8,292 nt of DNA from Sphingobacteriaceae bacterium (GTDB lineage Bacteria; Bacteroidota; Bacteroidia; B-17B0; Aurantibacillaceae), in assembly GCA_023251695.1 (NCBI GenBank), contig JAHEYE010000149.1:1-8292 (forward strand), given 5' to 3'. Shown in pieces: positions 1 to 5,580 of this stretch (positions are counted from its first letter, which is position 1; each line of letters starts with the position of its first letter). A program made the translations under genes and the position numbers. Under the pieces are notes generated by a model. The model was given only the letters and a program-made list of their open reading frames with translations, was not told the DNA's origin and made no database searches.

Positions 1-182
1 CCAACGTGTATGGCGGCAATCATCACATCGCCTGGTACGATGCCTGACGGTTTAGCGATTGTTACACTTGAAGAAGTGCCTACGGCTGTAGCAGTACTCA
101 CAAACGAACAGGTACTTGCACATTGTGAATTGACCTGCAAACTAAATAAAGCTGATAAAATAATAAAGTAAATTTTTTTCAT
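1..182 (-). CDS. N-terminus of a secreted surface protein, cut by the window edge
   Basis: This open frame starts with ATG at 182-180 and runs off the left edge after 60 codons. Residues 1-20 form a clear Sec signal peptide: MKK, a hydrophobic core (IYFIILSALFSL), then VNSQ, the Bacteroidota-style end just before the mature protein. The mature start has two cysteines (CASTC), followed by a Ser/Thr-rich stretch and the segment 'SSSVTIAKPSGIVPGDVMIA' (about residues 37-56). Segments of this kind (S-x-T-V-x-x-P-x-G-x-x-x-GD-x-M/L-I-A) open immunoglobulin-like beta-sandwich modules in many large Bacteroidota surface proteins. The gene follows the 545-residue T9SS protein on the same strand and has its own promoter candidate. 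I infer a large T9SS-exported protein, but its C-terminal sorting domain lies outside the window. A 56-codon plus-strand frame over the same bases is a shadow. Confidence 0.8.
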   Translation of the reverse strand, partial: MKKIYFIILSALFSLQVNSQCASTCSFVSTATAVGTSSSVTIAKPSGIVPGDVMIAAIHV

Positions 183-209
183 GTTAATGATTTTAGGGAT
201 TTGCTTATA

Positions 210-240
210 TAAATGTATGAAAATTAAGTTTAAATGCAAG
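210..240 (-). promoter_or_regulatory. Bacteroidota-type promoter candidate for the left-edge gene
   Basis: Read on the minus strand, CTTG (240-237) is followed after exactly 19 nt by TACATTTA (217-210). This fits the Bacteroidota sigma-ABfr pattern, TTTG about 19 nt before TAnnTTTG, with one mismatch in each box. Transcription would begin near 203, giving a leader of about 20 nt before the ATG at 182. It lies in the 85-bp gap after the 545-residue gene, so the left-edge gene can be transcribed on its own. AT-rich DNA gives chance matches, so confidence is modest. Confidence 0.4.
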
Positions 241-267
241 TTCAATAAGAATTTTTGTTGTTGACAT

Positions 268-1905
268 TTAACGGGTAAGAACAATCTTTTTGACCATTCT
301 GGTATCCGGACTTTGAAATTCAACAAAATACATTCCAGGCACATATTCGCTAAGGTCGAGGGTAATTAATTTTTGACCTGCACTAAAATTTCCCGAATAT
401 ACGGTTTGGCCTAGGGCATTTTGTATAGAGATACTTTTTATTTCTGTGGAAGGAACCGAAATGTATAAAAGGCCGTTTGATGGATTGGGAAAAACATCAA
501 AACTTATTGCGTTTGAAAAACTTTTCACGCCGGTACTAACCCCTTCAACTATCTTCCCAACAAAAATTTGAGGCAAACCGCTGCTTGAACCGGGAAGCGT
601 AATAGTGTCGAACAGGGCAGGAACCGACCAATAATCTCCTGTTACGTAACAATTATTATAAAAATCATGACTTAGTTTAACACCTCGGTCAGAGTTGATG
701 CCACCCGAAGCAAAAAGCCAATCTAAAGTTCCATTAGGAAAAAATTTAGCGACATAAACATCATTACTTCCGGCGCCGTTCACAGTCACAGTCCCGAATT
801 TTACGGCGGTATTGAATTGTCCTGTTGCATAAACATTTCCCAATGAATCACAGGAAACACCATTCCCGTAATCATTGCCTCCATCTCCTCCTCCTATAAC
901 CCAAAGATTAGTTCCGGTGGAATCGTATTTAGCAATAAAAATATCTGCGCCGCCAAGACTTGCTACAAGATTTGTACCGAAAGCGGCCGTTGTGCGGAAG
1001 GGACCTGTTATGTAACAATTCTTTTGTTTATCCATACAAATGCCGTTACCGCCATCGGCTGCACTGCCACCTCCTTTTCTTACCCAGAGACAATTTCCTG
1101 AAGAGTCATATCTTGTTACATAAGCATCTACAACACTCGACGTTAGTGTATTTGTTCCCCAGGCAACAGTACCACCGAATCCACCGGTGATAAAAGAATT
1201 TCCATTCTTATCAGTGGCAATATCGCCATAAGAACTTGCACCACTGGCAAAACTTCCGCCTGCTTGTTTTACCCAGACGGTATTTCCTGCTAAAGAAAAT
1301 TTTGCAAGGAACATATCCGCTGCACCGATCGCACTTAAGGTAGAGGTAGGCGATCCGAAAGTTGTACTTCCCGAGAAGGAACCTGTAAAATATGCATTGC
1401 CCCATTGATCGGATCCAACACCGTTTGCCCATTCATCATTTGAGATCTCACCGCATTGTTTCGACCAAATATAATTACCTGCAGTATCGTAACGGGCGAT
1501 AAAGGCATCGAATATTCCGGAAGTTGTTGCAAAAGTATCGGTAGGAAAAAAAACAGAATCGGTAAAAACCCCGCACAGATACAGACCGCCAAAATTGTCA
1601 AAACAAACACCGGTTCCATAATCTTCTCCTGTACCGCCTGCGCTTTTTGCCCAAACACATTTTCCGTTAGGGGAATATTTAGCCAGATAAATAGTCCAGC
1701 CTGTGCCTGTAAGCATGTTGGTATTGAAATAAGCAGTATCGTAAAATCCTCCTGTAACATAAGAGTAACCTGCTTTATCAGTTACAATATCATAAGCAAT
1801 ATTCCAATCATACACGCCTGCACTTTTTGCCCAGGTCCATGTTTGAGCATGATTATTTAAATAAATAAAAAGAAAGAAGGCTATGATCCGGAAAGCTTTT
1901 CTCAT
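268..1905 (-). CDS. T9SS-secreted seven-bladed SBBP beta-propeller protein
   Basis: A 545-residue protein with an ATG start. Residues 1-21 are a signal peptide (MRKAFRIIAFFLFIYL...HAQ). Residues about 22-456 consist of seven SBBP repeats of 58-64 residues, starting near 22, 84, 146, 210, 273, 334 and 394. Each runs W-x-K/R-x-GG, then D-x-x-GN-x-Y-x-TG-x-F, a 'T-x-FG' or 'A-x-FG' strand, and ends A-x-Y/F-D/S-x-x-GN. Seven repeats fit one closed seven-bladed propeller. Residues about 465-545 are a type A T9SS sorting domain: 'FDVFPNPSNG', 'NALGQTVYSG', 'YVPGMYFVEF' and a basic end (VKKIVLTR). The protein should be exported by Sec and then T9SS and anchored on the surface or released. No catalytic residues are recognisable, so adhesion or scaffolding is a guess. 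The 125-bp gap upstream has no convincing terminator and only weak TA-rich promoter candidates (for example 1925-1932). Confidence 0.9.
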   Translation of the reverse strand: MRKAFRIIAFFLFIYLNNHAQTWTWAKSAGVYDWNIAYDIVTDKAGYSYVTGGFYDTAYFNTNMLTGTGWTIYLAKYSPNGKCVWAKSAGGTGEDYGTGVCFDNFGGLYLCGVFTDSVFFPTDTFATTSGIFDAFIARYDTAGNYIWSKQCGEISNDEWANGVGSDQWGNAYFTGSFSGSTTFGSPTSTLSAIGAADMFLAKFSLAGNTVWVKQAGGSFASGASSYGDIATDKNGNSFITGGFGGTVAWGTNTLTSSVVDAYVTRYDSSGNCLWVRKGGGSAADGGNGICMDKQKNCYITGPFRTTAAFGTNLVASLGGADIFIAKYDSTGTNLWVIGGGDGGNDYGNGVSCDSLGNVYATGQFNTAVKFGTVTVNGAGSNDVYVAKFFPNGTLDWLFASGGINSDRGVKLSHDFYNNCYVTGDYWSVPALFDTITLPGSSSGLPQIFVGKIVEGVSTGVKSFSNAISFDVFPNPSNGLLYISVPSTEIKSISIQNALGQTVYSGNFSAGQKLITLDLSEYVPGMYFVEFQSPDTRMVKKIVLTR

Positions 1906-2030
1906 TTCGCTAATAATTTCAATATAAATATAGGATTTTTTTAAAACTTTCTATTATGTCTGTCCTCGTTTTGAGCTAGTTTGTTGTTATTGCTCTGTAG
2001 CGGTGACCTCGGTGTTATTGGTGAAAGAAT

Positions 2031-3926
2031 TTATTTATTTATGATAATTTTCTTCGAAGCAGATCCGTTTTTTGAAACTGTTTGAATAAAATAAATTCCG
2101 TTTAAGGGGTTGTTTAAAACTATTTCTGTTTTATCGGAACTAATTTTAGTTTGTAAAACTATTTGCCCAAGCACATCCGTAATTATTATATCACTGTTTT
2201 GTTCTGCACCTTCAACAATAAACGTTCCCGAATTAGGGTTTGGGCGATAGATTATTTCCGGAACAACATCACAACTTACAGCAACTAACTGCAAATTTTT
2301 AAACTGTCCGTTAAAATCGGTCTGTTTAAGGGCATAATAAGATGTTCCTCCTAATGGTTTTACATCAACAAAAGAATAACGAAGTGTTTGGTTACTATTT
2401 CCTGCACCTTTAACTGTACCCACGGTTTCAAAATCAGTTCCATTTGCACTACGTTCAATCGTAAAATAATCGTTATTTTTTTGTGTCGCTGCTTCCCATT
2501 CTACATTCACTTTACCCTTTTCGCATTTTGCATTAAAAGAAACTAATTCTATAGGTAAAACAAGACAAGGAGGCGCACCGTAAGTAACTCTTAAATTAGA
2601 GCTTGTTGCAGTCATGATTTTGTAATTAGTAGAGGGTTCATTATAAAACTGGAAAGCTACCTGAAACCAACCGCCGGGTATTTGCGATTGTAACAAAGCG
2701 TTAGCACTTGCCCCTAAACTGTAGTAGCCGTAAAGTCCGGTGCCACCAATAACGAATGAAGTATAGTTCCCGGTTCCAAAGTCGGTATAAGCTGCTGCAT
2801 TAATTGCGCCATAAGGACCAAAAGCGCCTGTTACATCATTAATATAAACTGATTCTGTAGTTGCCGCAACAACCGTTGTTACGTTAGGCTGAATCTCAAC
2901 ATCAGTAACACATGAAGTGGTTGGAATACCCGAGATATTAAATTTTATCCAGGCTCTATGCGTTAAATTTGAACAGCACACCCCAATAAATACAAAGCTG
3001 GGATTGTCTACAAAATTATTTGGCGATTGCCATCCACCTGTTGTTCCTACAATTACTACAGTGGGGTCAATAGAAACAGGATACTTAGTATTTACATCCT
3101 TTAACCAATTTACAGGAACGAGCGTTGTAATATTCCAGGATCCGCTTTCCTGCTTTACCATATATTTTCCTTCAACAGGATTAGCTCCATCTGACTCCAA
3201 ACCATAATTATCAAAAAATACAGGTTCAGGAATTGTAAGAACAGTGTTGTCTTGCGAATCAATTATCAGTAATGCAGATGATGTTAAAGTAGTAAGTGTT
3301 TGGCCGCTGACATCCGTAATTTTCCAACCCTCCGGAAGTTCTAACGTTTCCCGGAAACCAAAATATTGAGGCGACACATTGTTTAAGACAGAGGGAAGGG
3401 CGTTTAATAGGATATTATTTTTTATTTCTCCGTTTCTAACAGTAAATTCATCAGAAATACCTTCGTAAATGTCTGAGTAATTAATGATGTTATTGCTGAT
3501 ACTTGCAATTGAAGTATTGGAACCAACGGGTACTATTGTAAAATCGGTTGGGCTATTTAGTAAAGTCATTTTCTTTTCAGAATGAATAAACAATACATCG
3601 TTGGAATTAAGAACTAATTTTATTTTATCAGTACTATTGATACTCTTTGGAAAAAAGGATTGAATAGCATTACTTTCATTCTGATAAAGATCATTGTTTG
3701 AAATGAGAGTGGTATTTATTTCTTCCCATGCATTATTTTTTTTGTAGTGAACTGGTGAAGAAGATAAGATGGCTTCATGGTCGCCATTCTCCTTTAAAAA
3801 AACTTTTGAATACATTCCCCTTTCGCCCTTTATCTCCTGATTAGTGTTTTTAACGGGGTTAATTTGTGCATTAATAGTAAATGCCAATAAAATTAAATAA
3901 GTGAATAAGCAATAATACTTCTTCAT
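2031..3926 (-). CDS. T9SS-secreted mosaic protein with DNRLRE-like and FN3-like modules
   Basis: The frame is open from a TTG at 3995, but I start it at the ATG at 3926 (631 residues) because a textbook signal peptide begins there (MKKYYCLFTYLILLAFTINAQ region, residues 1-21). Residues about 38-74 contain 'VHYKKNNAWEEINTTL'. This resembles the 'hYkd-nGkW-dIdntL' preamble of large secreted wall and Rhs-like proteins, as does 'KYPVSIDPTV' at 281-290. Residues about 295-450 form a beta-rich region (AWIKFNISGIP, ATSSNLRVTYG) like the DNRLRE-type carbohydrate-binding-like domain. Residues 454-553 are the fibronectin III-like module typical of Bacteroidota (LPIELVSFNAKCEKGKV, FTIERSANGTDF, YYALKQTDFNGQF). 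Residues 557-631 are a type A T9SS sorting domain (YRPNPNSGTF, TDVLGQIV, NGIYFIQT, KKIIINK). It is probably surface-attached or released. No enzymatic motif was seen. TATATTCG just upstream of the ATG resembles a -7 box but would leave almost no leader. Confidence 0.9.
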   Translation of the reverse strand: MKKYYCLFTYLILLAFTINAQINPVKNTNQEIKGERGMYSKVFLKENGDHEAILSSSPVHYKKNNAWEEINTTLISNNDLYQNESNAIQSFFPKSINSTDKIKLVLNSNDVLFIHSEKKMTLLNSPTDFTIVPVGSNTSIASISNNIINYSDIYEGISDEFTVRNGEIKNNILLNALPSVLNNVSPQYFGFRETLELPEGWKITDVSGQTLTTLTSSALLIIDSQDNTVLTIPEPVFFDNYGLESDGANPVEGKYMVKQESGSWNITTLVPVNWLKDVNTKYPVSIDPTVVIVGTTGGWQSPNNFVDNPSFVFIGVCCSNLTHRAWIKFNISGIPTTSCVTDVEIQPNVTTVVAATTESVYINDVTGAFGPYGAINAAAYTDFGTGNYTSFVIGGTGLYGYYSLGASANALLQSQIPGGWFQVAFQFYNEPSTNYKIMTATSSNLRVTYGAPPCLVLPIELVSFNAKCEKGKVNVEWEAATQKNNDYFTIERSANGTDFETVGTVKGAGNSNQTLRYSFVDVKPLGGTSYYALKQTDFNGQFKNLQLVAVSCDVVPEIIYRPNPNSGTFIVEGAEQNSDIIITDVLGQIVLQTKISSDKTEIVLNNPLNGIYFIQTVSKNGSASKKIIINK

Positions 3927-3982
3927 TAAACGAATATACAAAATTTCTTTAACTAAACACAGACTATCAGGGGGGTATCCCT

Positions 3983-3998
3983 GGGTGATTATCAACCC
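3983..3998. repeat. Imperfect palindrome upstream of the 631-residue gene
   Basis: GGGTGAT at 3983-3989 and ATCAACCC at 3991-3998 pair around a single T, with one bulged A. The palindrome lies 57-72 bp upstream of the ATG at 3926, in front of any plausible promoter. It could be an operator or part of the repeat-rich gap. A run of six G lies just beside it (3970-3975). Function unknown. Confidence 0.3.
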
Positions 3999-4016
3999 CT
4001 ATTTGTGACAAGATTT

Positions 4017-4034
4017 AGCGGAAAAATGTCCGCT
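4017..4034. repeat. Perfect 6-bp hairpin in the 3927-4115 gap
   Basis: AGCGGA (4017-4022) and TCCGCT (4029-4034) are perfect inverted repeats around a six-base loop. TTTT follows on the plus strand, which looks like an intrinsic terminator for rightward transcription, but no plus-strand gene reads into it. On the minus strand the hairpin would form after the 188-residue gene with only weak U content downstream. Best left as a structural repeat. Confidence 0.4.
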
Positions 4035-4065
4035 TTTTGCTTTTTATTTAAACATTTGAGTACTA

Positions 4066-4094
4066 AACCGCAAAAATGGAGCGCAGTTGCGGTT
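4066..4094. repeat. Perfect 8-bp inverted repeat just after the dehydrogenase gene
   Basis: AACCGCAA (4066-4073) and TTGCGGTT (4087-4094) are perfectly complementary around a 13-base spacer, and flanking CTA/TAG bases nearly extend the stem. The repeat lies 21 bp past the stop of the 188-residue gene. It could serve as a transcript 3' end, or as one of the palindromic spacers found in every gap of this region. Confidence 0.5.
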
Positions 4095-4115
4095 AGTTAG
4101 GTCTCTTAATACAGT

Positions 4116-4682
4116 TTAAGGTCGCCTGTCCGTAGGTTCAATTTGACCGACAACATATTTTGTCTTTTTAGACATATACGCATCAATTATTCCATTAGAA
4201 ATTTCAGTGTTTGTAAGCCAACGGGAAGAATTATTTTCGATTTTGAATCCCAAAGAAATTTCCCTGTAATCAAGTTTATTGTTAAATAAATTGCTTTTTG
4301 TTTGGGCCAAAGATGAAGATGCAGAACCTTTAATGTGGTAAAATATTGTTTTGCTATTGTATTTTGCTAATACGTCAATTAATTGTAAGAGTGAATTATT
4401 TGCATTTGAATGTAACCAGCTTATTACGATGTCAAAAATCCCGTGCAACTTTATATTAGTATCTACCGCTTTAATAAAACTTTCTGTATCGCAATAGTCC
4501 TGAGAAATAAGGTCAATTGTCTTTTTACCTGGAAACTTGTCTGTGAAATAATTTAATTTCTGAATATCACGTCCTATTACTGAAACGCTAAAATTATTTA
4601 AGATGAAATATTCTGTCACCTCTCGCAACATTCCTGTCCCGCCAATTATTAATATTCGGTTAATATTTCTGTCCTTTGTCAA
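4116..4682 (-). CDS. Atypical short-chain dehydrogenase (NAD(P)-binding Rossmann protein)
   Basis: A 188-residue protein. A Rossmann glycine motif lies at 11-19 (LIIGGTGML), followed by a second strand with 'VSVIGRD' (33-39), a probable adenine-side acidic strand (LISQDYCD, 58-65), 'ISWLHSNA' (87-94) and 'FYHIKGSASS' (114-123). The C-terminal signature is 'SRWLTNTEISNGII' (153-166) and 'VGQIEPTDRRP' (178-188). From memory, this end (RWLTH-EIS-GV, VGQLEPW--RP) marks a small family of short-chain dehydrogenases of about 170-190 residues, best known from Bacillus-type Firmicutes. The classical catalytic Y-x-x-x-K is not seen, so a redox reaction is unproven and a sensor or regulatory role is possible. 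The start must be the TTG at 4682: the frame closes two codons upstream (TAA at 4688-4686) and no in-frame ATG precedes the Rossmann motif. It stands alone between repeat-bearing gaps, which suggests a separately acquired gene. Confidence 0.8.
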   Translation of the reverse strand: MTKDRNINRILIIGGTGMLREVTEYFILNNFSVSVIGRDIQKLNYFTDKFPGKKTIDLISQDYCDTESFIKAVDTNIKLHGIFDIVISWLHSNANNSLLQLIDVLAKYNSKTIFYHIKGSASSSLAQTKSNLFNNKLDYREISLGFKIENNSSRWLTNTEISNGIIDAYMSKKTKYVVGQIEPTDRRP

Positions 4683-4718
4683 TAATTATATCTTATGATT
4701 CAATGTCCCGGGGCCAAC

Positions 4719-4741
4719 TGCCAACGGTTTTGAGGCTGGCA
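4719..4741. repeat. Palindromic spacer with AACGGTTTTG-GGCTGGC core
   Basis: TGCCA (4719-4723) pairs with TGGCA (4737-4741). The core AACGGTTTTGAGGCTGGC closely matches AACGTTTTCGCGCTTGGC at 5405-5422 on the same strand, allowing two single-base gaps. CCAAC also occurs twice in a row (4714-4718, 4721-4725). The repeat is in the 223-bp gap between the 141- and 188-residue genes. The rest of that gap holds a second inverted repeat at 4843-4871 and nothing coding. Confidence 0.5.
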
Positions 4742-4842
4742 CAGTCTTTAGTTTGCGCTTCCACGAAACTGTTTAATAAAGATAATGATTTTATTATTGA
4801 TTTCAATCCGTTAAGTCTGGCGTTTTAAGTTCCGTCATCGGT

Positions 4843-4871
4843 CTGTGTTAGTAGTTGATCGCTGCACACAG
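4843..4871. repeat. 6-bp inverted repeat after the 141-residue gene
   Basis: CTGTGT (4843-4848) and ACACAG (4866-4871) are perfect inverted repeats around 17 bases. On the minus strand they lie 35 bp past the stop codon of the 141-residue gene. There is no U-tract, so an intrinsic terminator is not supported. It may be half of a folded spacer together with the 4719-4741 repeat. Confidence 0.35.
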
Positions 4872-4905
4872 CTACGTTTTGTTTACTTGTCAGCTATTAA
4901 AAGTA

Positions 4906-5331
4906 TTAGTTTGAAATTATTACGCCGTCTTTATAATATGCGGTATCCTTTAATTCGTTGTCGTAATTCGGCACCCATTTTCCCCGTCTCTTGCCGTTTT
5001 CAGTCATGTTACAAGTATCCTTGCCAATTACATAAAAGTCTATTTTTGTTGTTGGTTCAGTGTCTACTGAATTATTTGTTGTGAAAAATTGATAGAGTCC
5101 GAATGCACACATAATAATTCCGGCTATCCAACTTAATATTTCTAATACGGGACTTTTCTGTGGAGCATTAATTACATTACCCGAACCAATATCCAGGCCT
5201 CCGCTATTGCCGCTCAAGGTAACATCCTCGCTTGAGTTTAGCTTTTTAGTTTTTGTTGATTTCCGTCTTACGAATGCAAGTATGAAAAAGATAATTCCAA
5301 TTCCGAAATAAATCCATGACTGGTTATTCAT
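4906..5331 (-). CDS. Two-helix membrane protein with MORN-like C-terminus, unknown function
   Basis: A 141-residue protein with an ATG start. TM1 is at about 7-21 (IYFGIGIIFFILAF), ended by a basic cluster (RRKSTKTKK) that places the following loop in the cytoplasm. The loop (30-60) is rich in Ser, Gly and Asn (LSGNSGGLDIGSGNVI). TM2 is at about 63-83 (LEILSWIAGIIMCAFGLYQFF). The remaining ~58 residues should be periplasmic and end 'ENGKRRGKWVPNYDNELKDTAYYKDG'-like at 111-136. That matches the rhythm of MORN-like/YwqK-type repeats (NGK-x-GKW-x-x-Y-x-N-x-x-L-x-x-x-x-x-Y-K-x-G), here as a single copy. I do not recognise a named family. It stands alone: the gaps on either side are 223 and 240 bp and both carry repeats. 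A short phage-like or cassette gene is possible. Confidence 0.7.
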   Translation of the reverse strand: MNNQSWIYFGIGIIFFILAFVRRKSTKTKKLNSSEDVTLSGNSGGLDIGSGNVINAPQKSPVLEILSWIAGIIMCAFGLYQFFTTNNSVDTEPTTKIDFYVIGKDTCNMTENGKRRGKWVPNYDNELKDTAYYKDGVIISN

Positions 5332-5387
5332 AAATGATAAATTTAATTTCTGTTAAAGTACAATTGCTTTTGTCATTGAAATTGTCC

Positions 5388-5422
5388 TCGCGCTTATTAC
5401 GAATAACGTTTTCGCGCTTGGC
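5388..5422. repeat. Compound repeat: TTATT-ACG-AATAA palindrome and TCGCGCTT direct repeat
   Basis: TCGCGCTT occurs at 5388-5395 and again at 5412-5419. Between them lies the perfect palindrome TTATT-ACG-AATAA (5394-5406). The segment continues as AACGTTTTCGCGCTTGGC, which matches the 4719-4741 spacer. It lies 57 bp upstream of the ATG of the 141-residue gene, so it could also hold that gene's control site. Confidence 0.5.
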
Positions 5423-5481
5423 GTTCGGAGATTCCTCTGTCTAAACCGACAAAACTTTATTTATTGCTTTCCGCTGTCTCT

Positions 5482-5539
5482 TTTTTTGTTTACATAAAAA
5501 TAATCATTTCTGCGAAGCAGGCAAAATGTAAACAAAAAA
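5482..5539. repeat. 14-bp perfect inverted repeat enclosing a small hairpin
   Basis: TTTTTTGTTTACAT (5482-5495) and ATGTAAACAAAAAA (5526-5539) are perfectly complementary around 30 bases. Inside, CTGC-GAA-GCAG (5510-5520) forms a second short stem. On the minus strand this folded structure begins about 33 nt past the stop of the TPR gene, and the far arm ends in seven U (in either direction an A or U run flanks it). It may act as a bidirectional transcription end, or be the core of a small non-coding mobile element. Confidence 0.6.
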
Positions 5540-5540
5540 C

Positions 5541-5580
5541 TTGGTGTCCGTCCGCTGACGCCAACCCCTTGTTATGCCCC
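5541..5580 (-). repeat. ATAAC...TTGGCG repeat overlapping the end of the TPR gene
   Basis: On the minus strand GGGGCATAAC (5580-5571) is followed by AAGGGGTTGGCGTC and then a hairpin: TTGGTGTC (5541-5548) pairs with GACGCCAA (5557-5564), with one G-T pair. GGGCATAAC recurs on the plus strand at 6939-6947, and TTGGCGT recurs at 5418-5424. The stop codon and last residues (TGA) of the TPR gene are encoded inside this repeat. Confidence 0.5.

Noticed and set aside
1..171. Plus-strand open frame of 56 codons running in from the left edge
   Set aside because: The minus strand over the same bases encodes a clear signal peptide and a recognisable surface-protein motif from an ATG at 182; the plus frame matches no family I recognise.
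268..1905. Periodic repeats in the 545-residue gene considered as a DNA tandem repeat or CRISPR
   Set aside because: The period is about 180-190 bp and conserved only at protein level; it is explained by the SBBP blades.
3927..3995. Extended N-terminus for the 631-residue protein from a TTG at 3995
   Set aside because: The extra 23 residues would precede a textbook signal peptide, and the region contains a palindrome and promoter-like bases.
4017..4044. Intrinsic terminator reading rightward (hairpin plus T-run)
   Set aside because: No plus-strand gene lies upstream to be terminated, so the hairpin is kept only as a structural repeat.
4845..5084. Plus-strand 79-codon open frame
   Set aside because: It lies opposite the 141-residue membrane protein, has no recognisable motif, and is Cys/Leu-rich in the manner of antisense shadows.
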